NCBI GenBank assembly: GCA_031253705.1 | Contig: JAIRVW010000168.1 | Location: 1 to 5,795 of the forward strand | Reading direction: 5' to 3' | From: Brucellaceae bacterium | GTDB lineage: Bacteria > Pseudomonadota > Alphaproteobacteria > Rhizobiales > Rhizobiaceae | Length of the DNA: 5,795 bases | Shown here: positions 1 through 5,795 of the stretch, one piece after another | Layout of the letters: each line of letters starts with the position of its first letter | How positions within the stretch are numbered: the stretch's first letter is position 1 | Notes under the pieces: generated by a model | Databases searched by the model: none | The model's input: the letters and a program-made list of their open reading frames with translations, nothing else | What the model was told of the DNA's origin: nothing | Translations under genes and position numbers: made by a program

Positions 1-285
1 AAAAGCCACGCGCTCATCATTGGCGAGTTTCCCGAGCATCGCACCGGACATCAGCGGCAATGGTGATGGCTGCAGAAAAACCGACGATAATGTGAGTTGA
101 GTGTCACTTCCGGCTGCACCGATCACCAGATCGAACTTATCTGAAGCTCGCGCCGTGCCAAGCCGCACCGCACGCTCCTGCAGAGTAACCACAGAGCTCA
201 AAGCCACGGACAGCGCCAAAAGCACGATAACAGCAACCGCACCACCCCAGAAACGGCGCAGATCAGCGAGAATGAATGCGATCAT
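1..285 (-). CDS. FtsX/MacB-like ABC transporter permease, N-terminal part (cut by the window edge)
   Basis: Reading the minus strand from the ATG at 285-283 gives 95 open codons to the left edge, so only the N-terminus is present. A short cytoplasmic stretch with a basic LRRF segment (residues 9-12) leads into one hydrophobic helix at about residues 14-35. A periplasmic start follows, with FDLVIGAAGS (51-60) and VFLQP (69-73). This layout is typical of MacB-like permeases with a large periplasmic domain after the first helix, a class that often extracts lipoproteins or drives periplasmic partners rather than importing solutes. The start overlaps the ATPase stop in ATGA, and a GGAGG lies 10 bases upstream at 296-300. 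It should partner the ATPase encoded just before it. The substrate cannot be read from this fragment. Confidence 0.85.
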   Translation of the reverse strand, partial: MIAFILADLRRFWGGAVAVIVLLALSVALSSVVTLQERAVRLGTARASDKFDLVIGAAGSDTQLTLSSVFLQPSPLPLMSGAMLGKLANDERVAF

Positions 286-992
286 GGCAAATCTGCCTCC
301 GCGCTGTCGCTGACAATCCTGCCGCCTTCAAGACGAATACGACGCTGTAAATATTGCATCAGTTGCGGATCATGGGTGACAACCACCAGTGTCGCTTTCT
401 CTTCCCGTGCAAGGCGCACCAGCAGTTCTGCCACATCCGCACCTGCTTTCTGGTCAAGACTTGCGGTCGGCTCATCCGCCACAATCACAGCAGGCCTTGC
501 CAGCAAAGCACGCGCAATCGCCACACGCTGCATCTCGCCACGGGACAGGGTTTCGACAGATTGTGCAGGGCGCGCGATACCGACAGTTTCAAGCAGTTCC
601 AATGCCCGCGCGCGATCAGCAGGTTTAACACCACGGCTCAGTTTGAGCGGTAAAAGCACATTGGCCAGCGCTGAAAGTCCCGCAAACAGGTGAAAATCCT
701 GCATGACAAGACCGATATTGCGCGCACGAAAGGCATCGCGTTTGAAAGCAGAGAGATTGCTGATCTCCGTTTCGCCCCAGATGATTTTTCCTGATTTCAC
801 CGGTTCAAGACCGGTTATCGCATTGACGAGCGTGCTTTTGCCCGATCCGGAGGCGCCTGTAACCGCCAGATGGCTGCCTGCTGTCAGATTGAATTTTTCA
901 ATAGCAAGCACAGGGAGCGCAAGTCCTGCAAAACAAACTTCCAGACCGGTAATATCCAGCGAAAATCCCGAAGGCTTGGTGAGCATCATCAT
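282..992 (-). CDS. ABC transporter ATP-binding protein (MacB/LolD-like)
   Basis: A 236-residue nucleotide-binding subunit that should power the FtsX-like permease encoded next to it. Walker A GASGSGKST is at residues 46-54, the Q-loop glutamine at Q98, the signature LSRGE at 149-153, Walker B ending in D173-E174 followed by the D-loop SLD (178-180), and the switch histidine H207. All catalytic positions are present. The signature differs from canonical LSGGQ, with Arg for the first Gly of the GG pair and Glu for Gln. The open frame extends to 1061, but that would overlap the DUF3299 gene by 70 bases. I chose the first ATG of an ATG-ATG-ATG run at 992-984, whose first base is the last base of the upstream TGA (TGATG). 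No clear Shine-Dalgarno precedes it, which suggests translational coupling. Starts at 989 or 986 are equally possible. Confidence 0.93.
   Translation of the reverse strand: MMMLTKPSGFSLDITGLEVCFAGLALPVLAIEKFNLTAGSHLAVTGASGSGKSTLVNAITGLEPVKSGKIIWGETEISNLSAFKRDAFRARNIGLVMQDFHLFAGLSALANVLLPLKLSRGVKPADRARALELLETVGIARPAQSVETLSRGEMQRVAIARALLARPAVIVADEPTASLDQKAGADVAELLVRLAREEKATLVVVTHDPQLMQYLQRRIRLEGGRIVSDSAEADLP
296..300 (-). promoter_or_regulatory. Ribosome binding site for the ABC permease
   Basis: GGAGG on the minus strand, inside the last codons of the ATPase gene and 10 bases before the permease ATG at 285. Together with the ATGA overlap it fixes the permease start, which would otherwise be easy to miss because the gene runs off the window. 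Confidence 0.7.
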
Positions 993-1453
993 CAGACCGT
1001 TTTGAAAGAGGCATCGCGCAGGCGAAGCTGGCTGACAAAGCCGGTTTCCTGATCCATCCACGAACCATATTCCAGTGTACCGCGTGTCAGGATCGGCGCA
1101 TTGAACTGCACAAAGGTTTGCTTGGAGGCGAGATAGACCACCACAATATTATCAGGCCAGTCGGAATCCGATGAGCAGAACGGGCAGATCGACATCGGGA
1201 TTTCGGTCAAAACGAAAAAATTCGCCTCGGCTTTGAGGGGCGGAGCCATAAAACCACTGATTTCAACCTGTGTGCCGGACGCGTTTTTAACCTGATCAGA
1301 GAATTCCAGCCCCAAAACACCGAAACTTTTATAGAGCTTATCAAAACCAAGCTGTTCTGCAGCCTGTGCTCGGTTTGCAAGACACATCACGGGCAGAGTT
1401 GCCAAAGCGCCAAGCATAAGTTGCCTGCGATTGAAATGCTGACCTTTGCGCAT
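992..1453 (-). CDS. Secreted DUF3299-type protein with a CxxC motif
   Basis: A 153-residue exported protein. The N-terminus (KGQHFNRRQLMLGALATLPV) has a twin-arginine pair at R9-R10, a hydrophobic core and an AQA|AE cleavage site after residue 31, so export by Tat or Sec is possible. The mature part has an SGFMAPP segment (66-72), then IPMSICPFCSSDSDWP with C90 and C93, a pattern I associate with DUF3299 proteins. The paired cysteines could bind a metal or form a disulfide; nothing proves which. It is the first gene of a unit with the ABC ATPase (1-base overlap) and permease. The same families occur together in Pseudomonas PA4063-PA4066 and Vibrio zrgABCDE, recalled as zinc-limitation responsive. 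The DUF2796 partner of those clusters is not in this window. The start is supported by GAGGAG six bases upstream. Confidence 0.85.
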   Translation of the reverse strand: MRKGQHFNRRQLMLGALATLPVMCLANRAQAAEQLGFDKLYKSFGVLGLEFSDQVKNASGTQVEISGFMAPPLKAEANFFVLTEIPMSICPFCSSDSDWPDNIVVVYLASKQTFVQFNAPILTRGTLEYGSWMDQETGFVSQLRLRDASFKTV

Positions 1454-1459
1454 CCTGCA

Positions 1460-1465
1460 CTCCTC
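1460..1465 (-). promoter_or_regulatory. Strong ribosome binding site of the DUF3299 gene
   Basis: GAGGAG on the minus strand, six bases before the ATG at 1453. It is unusual in touching the T-tract of the upstream terminator (1466-1472) directly, so transcripts ending at that terminator stop just before this site. Confidence 0.8.
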
Positions 1466-1501
1466 AAAAAAAGAACGGACAGGCGGGAGACCCGCCTGCC
1501 C
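1466..1501 (-). terminator. Intrinsic terminator after the alkaline phosphatase gene
   Basis: On the minus strand, arms 1501-1491 and 1487-1477 form an 11-bp stem around the 3-base loop TCT (1490-1488). It is GC-rich, with a single G.U pair at 1499/1479. A spacer GTTC is followed by seven T (1472-1466). The stem begins 16 bases after the phosphatase stop codon. The mirror reading on the plus strand has an A-C mismatch and no T-run, so it works in one direction. The gene downstream in the same direction starts only 12 bases after the T-run. Confidence 0.9.
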
Positions 1502-1517
1502 TTATTCAGATCAATAA

Positions 1518-3275
1518 TTACTCAGTCTTTGCCTTACCGAGAGCGAGAACATCAGCGAGCACACGATAGACATCGCTCTGTTCCATATAACCGCGCAGAC
1601 CTTCAGAACCCGGACCGGTTGCCTGCAGAACCACGTCGTCAACAGCGTGAACACCGGTATCATCTTCTTTAGGGATATTGCCCTGAACGAAGACCGCACC
1701 CGGAACATCCTTGTAAGCCTCATTGGCTACATATTCGCCCTTTTCGTTCTTAACGGCTGGAACGAAAGCACCATCCATTTTCGGGCGGAAGGTTTCGTAA
1801 TGGTCAGGACCGTTATTGGCCGAAAGGAACAGGCGGCGGGAGACATCAACGCGATCCGGATAACCGTCACCATTGGTATCTTCGTAATTCGGGAAACCGG
1901 CATTGTCATAAGTGCCGACTTTTTCGCGCATTTCATCGCCCGGCTTTTCATCATCAACCGTACCGATAATGGAAACACCATGTGTATGATCGCCGGTCAC
2001 GATGATCAGTGTATCAGGGTTTTTCTCGGCAAATTCACGGGCAAGGCCGACGGCTTTGTCAAACTCAATGGTTTCAAACAAGGCACGGTCCCAATCCAGC
2101 GGGTGGCTCATTTTATCGACCGATGCACCTTCAATCATCAGGAAGAAACCTTCCGGATTTTTGGAGAGCTTTTCCAGAGCAGTTTTGGTCATTTCAACCA
2201 GACCCGGCTGGTTCGGGAACTTGTCAACCGTGCCTTTCTTGAGGAATTCACGGTCAAGTGTCACGTCAAGATTGCCGGTATGGAACAGACCGAGCAGCTT
2301 GTCCTGATTGGACTGTGCGGCAGTCGCCAGTTCGTCTTTGCTGGTTGCCAGTGCGTAACCGGCATCTTTGAACAGCTGAATATAGTCTTTGTCGTCTTTG
2401 CGCTTGGAGCCCGGCACATCCTTGGCAAGGAAATAAGCTGAACCGCCGCCGAGCAGCACATCCGGCTGTACTTTATAGATCATACCGACAATATCGGCTT
2501 TATCAGCACGCTTGCGCGTATGGGCAACCAGTGCTGCAGGTGTTGCATCCTGAACTTCCGATGTTGTCACGATACCGATTGACTTCTTGGTTTCGCGACG
2601 CATTGCTTCAGCAATGGTTTCAACCTTCGGATCATCCTGACTGTCCGGTGTACGGTCTGCATAAACACCAAGGGCGTTCACGCGCGACTTATGACCGGTC
2701 ATATAGGCGGACATAGTATTCGCGCTATCAGTTGCAATCGAATGGGTAGACGATGTGCCGATAAAAGCCACCGGCGGAATGTCATCCATATAGAGACGGC
2801 CATTGGCCTTTCCTTCAGTCATGCCTTTGGACATGATGCGGGCACCGGTGCGGTGCGCAACCGACAGACCATCTGCAAGCAGGAAAATGACGTTCTTGGC
2901 TTTGGCTTCAGAACCGGTTGCATAAACATCCCAGTTCACAGATTTGGTTTCATCACCGGCAGAAACTTCAACCTTATAATTACCGGCCTTACCGATTTTC
3001 AGATCGCGCAGAATGAGTGCAGAGCCCAGAACCTTGTCTTCCGCGCCTTTTTCTTCAGCAACAAATTCTGCCTTGCCGCCGAACACAGCCTCATAGTCCT
3101 GACCGTTGACAGTGACTTTAACATCTTCAGGTTTAACGACTTTATCAAACTCGACTTTGAAATCGAAAGGTGAGTTAACAAGAATGGTCGCCCGGTCAAT
3201 CGGGTAGACAGTTGCGGCACCGGCCGCAGTTGTCAGCATCGTCGCTGAGGTAAGAGCAAGAAGCAGTTTGCGCAT
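1518..3275 (-). CDS. Secreted alkaline phosphatase, PhoA family
   Basis: A 585-residue periplasmic or secreted phosphomonoesterase that would release phosphate from organic esters. A Sec signal peptide spans about residues 1-20 (AGA|A). A beta-rich, Ig-like region (about 22-118) precedes the catalytic domain. Active-site residues match E. coli PhoA: D135 (D51), nucleophile motif T182-D183-S184 (S102), QDATPAA with D243 and T245 (D153, T155), probably R256 (R166), EGASVDK with E382, D387 and K388 (E322, D327, K328), H391 (H331), GDHTH with D429, H430 and H432 (D369, H370, H372), and H543 in HAVDDV for H412. The two zinc sites and the magnesium site are therefore complete. A DxNxDGxxDxxD loop at 466-477 resembles a dockerin/EF-hand calcium loop. 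At 585 residues it is longer than E. coli PhoA (about 471). The start has an AGGGAT-like site about 8 bases upstream. A PhoB-box candidate lies 50 bases upstream, and a strong terminator follows. Confidence 0.96.
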   Translation of the reverse strand: MRKLLLALTSATMLTTAAGAATVYPIDRATILVNSPFDFKVEFDKVVKPEDVKVTVNGQDYEAVFGGKAEFVAEEKGAEDKVLGSALILRDLKIGKAGNYKVEVSAGDETKSVNWDVYATGSEAKAKNVIFLLADGLSVAHRTGARIMSKGMTEGKANGRLYMDDIPPVAFIGTSSTHSIATDSANTMSAYMTGHKSRVNALGVYADRTPDSQDDPKVETIAEAMRRETKKSIGIVTTSEVQDATPAALVAHTRKRADKADIVGMIYKVQPDVLLGGGSAYFLAKDVPGSKRKDDKDYIQLFKDAGYALATSKDELATAAQSNQDKLLGLFHTGNLDVTLDREFLKKGTVDKFPNQPGLVEMTKTALEKLSKNPEGFFLMIEGASVDKMSHPLDWDRALFETIEFDKAVGLAREFAEKNPDTLIIVTGDHTHGVSIIGTVDDEKPGDEMREKVGTYDNAGFPNYEDTNGDGYPDRVDVSRRLFLSANNGPDHYETFRPKMDGAFVPAVKNEKGEYVANEAYKDVPGAVFVQGNIPKEDDTGVHAVDDVVLQATGPGSEGLRGYMEQSDVYRVLADVLALGKAKTE

Positions 3276-3292
3276 ATCTAAAATCCCTACTG

Positions 3293-3309
3293 GTGTTCTT
3301 CGGGAACAC
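3293..3309. repeat. Inverted repeat in the alkaline phosphatase leader
   Basis: GTGTTC (3293-3298) and GAACAC (3304-3309) are perfect 6-base complements around a 5-base spacer. They lie between the putative -10 region and the ribosome binding site of the phosphatase. This could be a 5'-UTR hairpin or a regulator site. The arms are short, so chance remains possible. Confidence 0.45.
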
Positions 3310-3324
3310 GAATAAGAACCGCGG

Positions 3325-3342
3325 ATGACAGTAATATAACAA
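3325..3342 (-). promoter_or_regulatory. Candidate PhoB box (phosphate-starvation promoter) for alkaline phosphatase
   Basis: On the minus strand the sequence reads TTGTTAT-ATTA-CTGTCAT. These are two heptamers in direct repeat with 11-base spacing, matching the CTGTCAT consensus at 5/7 and 7/7. Ten bases downstream is a weak -10-like TATTCG, the same spacing as from the Pho box to the -10 of E. coli phoA. The box ends 50 bases before the phosphatase ATG. PhoB binding would place the gene, and possibly genes reached by readthrough, under phosphate-starvation control. No footprint exists here, so this is pattern matching. Confidence 0.65.
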
Positions 3343-3577
3343 GGATTTCACATATTTATGAAATTGAGCGTCCTTGTCATCTTCACTAACAAAATATGCA
3401 GGTTTTATGACAAAACTGTCTTATTCGATAGTCAGTCAGCAGCGTGAAATGCACACGATCCCTGTCACTGAGTCTTCTCTGAGGATCGTCACCTAACCTT
3501 TATTGGAATGATAATCCCGCGTCATAAAGCATTGTTATGGGTCAGCCAGTTTGTTTTTTACAACTTAAGGAAACCCC

Positions 3578-4933
3578 ATGCGCCTTAGCCATCTTCTCGC
3601 TTCCATTGCTACGCTTGCTTTGACATCGCCATCAATGGCTGAAGAACTGTTTGCCGCTAAACTGGCAGGCCATGCCTATCTGCCGGCACTGACGCTGATT
3701 ACACCACCGGCTGATGCCCCGCGTGATGCCTGGGTTTCCGGAAAATTCACCGGCAAAACACGCAATGACAAGCCGATGAGCGTTATGGGCGATGTCGGCA
3801 AAGCCTATGGCAGCCATCCCACCGGCATCTCCCTGCCTTTCATTGGCCAGCCTGTACAGGGTTTCTCCGGTTTCGCAATGAACCGCGCGGCCGACGGCAA
3901 CATCTACACCCTGACCGACAATGGTTTCGGCACCAAAGCCAACAGCCCGGATGCGCTGCTGTTTTTCCATCGCATGAAGCCGGATTTTGAAACAGGCAAG
4001 GTTGAGCGTGCGGAATCGGTTTTCCTGCATGATCCGGACAAGAAAGTGCCGTTCCGTATTGCCTATGACGGCACTGACAGCCGTTACCTGACCGGTGCGG
4101 ATTTCGATCCGGAAAGCATTCAGTATCTCAATGATGAAATCTGGATCGGTGAAGAATTCGGCCCTTACATCATTCGCGCAAGCCTTGATGGCCGCGTGAA
4201 AGCCGTCTATCCGACCATGCTCGACGGCAAGCAGCTGACAGGTCCGGACACGCCGGGCACCGTCGTGCCAGCCGTTGCAGGCAAGGATTATCGCGTTCAG
4301 CGTTCGGGCGGCTATGAAGGCATGGCGCTGCAGCCAAAGACCAATCAGCTCTGGGCGATGCTGGAAAAGCCGCTTTATGGTGACAGCGGTAAGCCGGAAG
4401 GCAATTTCCTGCGTGTTCTCACTTTCGATACCGGTAAAGGCGAATGGACAGGCAAGAATTACCGCTTCCGCCTCGCCGAAGGTGCAACTGCTATCGGTGA
4501 TTTCAACTTCATTGATGATACCCGTGCGCTTGTGATCGAGCGTGACAATGGCGAAGGCGATCCGAGCCTTGAATGCAAGACCGACGATCTGTCAGCCTGC
4601 TATCCGCTGCCTGCCAAGGTCAAAAATATTGTTCTCGTCGATACATCCAAGATTGATGCCGACGGCTATATTCACCGCATCGGTCATATCAATCTGATGG
4701 ATATTCAGGATCCGGATAATAAGGCAATCCTGAAAACCGCAGCAGCGCGCGATCTCAAGGGCAAATTCACCTTCCCGTTCTTCACCATTGAAAACGTGAT
4801 GCTCATTGACGACAAGCACATCCTTATCGCCAATGACAACAACCTGCCGTTCTCCGGTGGTCGTCAGATCGGTGAAGCTGCGCATAACGAATTCATCCTG
4901 CTGGAAGTTGCAGACTTTCTGGCCGCTAAATAA
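3578..4933 (+). CDS. Secreted esterase-like/phytase-like protein (beta-propeller)
   Basis: A 451-residue exported protein with a Sec signal peptide (cleavage SMA|EE after residue 21). It resembles the 'esterase-like activity of phytase' family (PF13449). Recognisable conserved blocks are GFSGF (95-99), DNGFGTKANSPD (114-125), DPESI (177-181), WIGEEFGPYIIR (189-200), YEGMALQP (246-253), VIERDNGEGDP (319-329) and IENVMLIDDKHILIANDNN (404-422). Repeated acidic and glycine-rich strand-turn blocks suggest a propeller that may bind calcium. C333 and C341 could form a disulfide after export. The family has ester-hydrolysing members, but the true substrate is unknown, and no phytase HAP motif RHGxRxP is seen. 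Its divergence from an alkaline phosphatase suggests organic-phosphate use. The start is supported by TAAGGA (3566-3571), six bases upstream. Codon use resembles its neighbours. Confidence 0.9.
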   Translation: MRLSHLLASIATLALTSPSMAEELFAAKLAGHAYLPALTLITPPADAPRDAWVSGKFTGKTRNDKPMSVMGDVGKAYGSHPTGISLPFIGQPVQGFSGFAMNRAADGNIYTLTDNGFGTKANSPDALLFFHRMKPDFETGKVERAESVFLHDPDKKVPFRIAYDGTDSRYLTGADFDPESIQYLNDEIWIGEEFGPYIIRASLDGRVKAVYPTMLDGKQLTGPDTPGTVVPAVAGKDYRVQRSGGYEGMALQPKTNQLWAMLEKPLYGDSGKPEGNFLRVLTFDTGKGEWTGKNYRFRLAEGATAIGDFNFIDDTRALVIERDNGEGDPSLECKTDDLSACYPLPAKVKNIVLVDTSKIDADGYIHRIGHINLMDIQDPDNKAILKTAAARDLKGKFTFPFFTIENVMLIDDKHILIANDNNLPFSGGRQIGEAAHNEFILLEVADFLAAK

Positions 4934-4950
4934 ATGAATTAACCCCCGAC

Positions 4951-4988
4951 AAAAATATCCATGGCAATTTAAACAACTGCCATGGATA
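4951..4988 (-). terminator. Hairpin terminator of the aldehyde dehydrogenase gene
   Basis: Arms 4956-4966 and 4978-4988 are a perfect 11-bp inverted repeat (TATCCATGGCA and its complement) with an 11-base AT-rich loop. On the minus strand the stem is followed by five T (4955-4951), and it lies 28 bases after the dehydrogenase stop codon. On the plus strand it lies 22 bases after the phytase-like stop but has no T-run behind it, so it may only weakly stop that transcript. The stem is less GC-rich than a classic terminator. Confidence 0.75.
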
Positions 4989-5016
4989 CGATTATAAGGT
5001 GATCTGTACGATCGTT

Positions 5017-5795
5017 TTAAGCTTCCGGTGAATATCCGAATGTGACTGCCGGATTTTCAGCTGTTTCCACCCAAATGCTCTTCGCCTGCGTATAAGCCAT
5101 CAGCGCATCCTTACCGCTTGAGCGGCCGTATCCGCTGCGTCCGAAGCCACCAAAGGGTGACATTACAGAAATTGTTTTGTAGCCGTTAATCCAAAATGTC
5201 CCTGCCCGGACATTGGCAGCAACGCGATGGGCGCGGGCAACATTTTCCGTCCAGACCGCACCGGCCAGTCCGTATGGATTATCATTGGCAAGAGCGATAG
5301 CCTCAGCTTCATCATCAAACGGCATCACTGCAACAACAGGGCCAAATACTTCTTCCCGTGCAATCGTCATTGCCGGATCAACCTGATCCAGAATTGTCGG
5401 TGCATAATAATAGCCGCCGGTCGCCTCCAGCTGCTCCGGCTTCTTACCGCCAGCGGCAAGCACAGCACCATCAGCGACACCACCCTGCACCATCTGATCA
5501 ATCTTTGACCACTGCCGCGCATTGTTAATCGGCCCGATATGTGAGGCATCATCATAAGGGTTGCCGACAACAATACGGCTTGCTGCATCCGCATAGCGTT
5601 CGACAAATTGCTGGTGAATGGAACGATGTACCAGCAGGCGGGAACCGGAAACACAACTCTGACCGGCGCCACTGAAAATGGCGGACTGTGCACCGATAAT
5701 AGCCCGGTCAAGATTGGCATCCGGAAACACAATATTACCGGACTTCCCGCCCAGTTCCAGAATGCACGGCACCACATTTTTTGCGGCCGTTGCCG
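5017..5795 (-). CDS. Aldehyde dehydrogenase family protein, C-terminal half (cut by the window edge)
   Basis: An NAD(P)-dependent enzyme oxidising an aldehyde to a carboxylate, probably cytoplasmic as no signal is visible. The reading frame stays open to the right edge, giving about 258 residues, roughly the C-terminal half of a usual 480-500 residue enzyme. The general-base glutamate is in LELGGKS (codon 5757-5755) and the nucleophilic cysteine in GQSCVSGSRL (codon 5655-5653). They are 34 residues apart, exactly the family spacing E268-C302. Further family marks are the cofactor-contact EEVFGPV, NPYGLAGAVW, and the C-terminal PFGGFGRSGYGRSSGKDALMAYTQAKSIWV. A GTG at 5775 is internal, not the start. 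The substrate cannot be told; betaine- or aminoaldehyde-type enzymes share these motifs. It converges on the phytase-like gene with its own terminator, so a link to phosphate use is unlikely. Confidence 0.95.
   Translation of the reverse strand, partial: ATAAKNVVPCILELGGKSGNIVFPDANLDRAIIGAQSAIFSGAGQSCVSGSRLLVHRSIHQQFVERYADAASRIVVGNPYDDASHIGPINNARQWSKIDQMVQGGVADGAVLAAGGKKPEQLEATGGYYYAPTILDQVDPAMTIAREEVFGPVVAVMPFDDEAEAIALANDNPYGLAGAVWTENVARAHRVAANVRAGTFWINGYKTISVMSPFGGFGRSGYGRSSGKDALMAYTQAKSIWVETAENPAVTFGYSPEA

Larger units (their letters stand above)
3276..3577. promoter_or_regulatory. Divergent intergenic region between alkaline phosphatase and phytase-like genes
   Basis: A 302-base AT-rich gap that must carry the promoters of both divergent genes. 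It contains a PhoB-box candidate toward the phosphatase, a short inverted repeat in the phosphatase leader, and scattered TGTCAT-like heptamers in both orientations: TTGTCAT 3374-3380 (+), TTGTCAT 3413-3407 (-), CTGTCTT 3416-3422 (+) and CTGTCAC 3462-3468 (+). I see no convincing -35/-10 pair or intact PhoB box for the plus-strand gene, and no ORF with a ribosome binding site. Confidence 0.7.

Noticed and set aside
993..1061. Upstream extension of the ABC ATPase to an ATG at 1061
   Set aside because: It would overlap the DUF3299 gene by 70 bases and add residues unlike ABC ATPases; the TGATG junction gives a better start.
1421..1672. Plus-strand 83-codon frame over the terminator and gene ends
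   Set aside because: It runs antisense through the DUF3299 start and the terminator, has a very Arg-rich composition, and lacks a ribosome binding site.
1647..2441. A 264-codon plus-strand open frame antisense to the phosphatase, continued in the same frame at 2691-3173
   Set aside because: It mirrors the codon pattern of the well-supported phosphatase, has no ribosome binding site and shows no recognisable domain.
3331..3342. AT-rich GTAATATAAC resembling half of a Zur-type zinc operator
   Set aside because: The second half-site is not a matching inverted copy, and the bases are better explained by the PhoB-box pattern.
3519..3538. GCGTCAT followed by TTGTTAT upstream of the phytase-like gene as a PhoB box
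   Set aside because: The heptamers are 13 bases apart instead of 11, and both deviate from the consensus.
5367..5777. Minus-strand 136-codon frame starting with an ATG at 5777
   Set aside because: It is a shifted-frame shadow of the aldehyde dehydrogenase, whose frame carries all family motifs.
1..5795. tRNA, rRNA, CRISPR arrays, insertion sequences or attachment sites
   Set aside because: No repeated spacer-repeat pattern, transposase, terminal inverted repeats or cloverleaf-like sequence was seen by reading both strands.

Overview
The window looks like chromosomal DNA of an alphaproteobacterium, most likely of the order Rhizobiales and perhaps Brucellaceae-like. This rests on protein style (the alkaline phosphatase, DUF3299 protein and phytase-like protein), moderate GC and compact gene spacing. 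It is inference, because no rRNA or other phylogenetic marker is present.

Positions 1-1453, minus strand: a tightly coupled three-gene unit read right to left. It holds a small secreted DUF3299-type protein (992-1453), an ABC transporter ATPase (282-992) and the N-terminus of an FtsX/MacB-like ABC permease (1-285, running off the left edge). The junctions overlap by 1 base (TGATG) and 4 bases (ATGA). The same three families sit together in zinc-starvation-responsive clusters of Pseudomonas and Vibrio, as I recall them.

Positions 1466-3275, minus strand: a secreted PhoA-family alkaline phosphatase (1518-3275) with a complete E. coli-like active site, an N-terminal beta-rich domain and a dockerin/EF-hand-like calcium loop. 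A strong intrinsic terminator (1466-1501) follows it. The U-tract of that terminator directly abuts the Shine-Dalgarno of the DUF3299 gene, so the phosphatase and the ABC unit are separated only by a potentially leaky terminator.

Positions 3276-3577: a 302-base divergent intergenic region. It carries a good PhoB-box candidate (3325-3342) facing the phosphatase, a 5'-leader inverted repeat (3293-3309), and several scattered TGTCAT-like words.

Positions 3578-4933, plus strand: a secreted esterase-like/phytase-like beta-propeller protein, divergent from the phosphatase. The pair looks like a phosphate-scavenging locus. Positions 4951-4988 hold a hairpin with a U-tract that terminates the convergent minus-strand gene. 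Positions 5017-5795, minus strand: the C-terminal half of an NAD(P)-dependent aldehyde dehydrogenase, cut by the right edge and probably unrelated to the phosphate genes.

The most interesting theme is a likely phosphate-starvation-controlled, zinc-dependent alkaline phosphatase placed directly upstream of an ABC/DUF3299 system linked elsewhere to zinc limitation, with a terminator as the only barrier between them.
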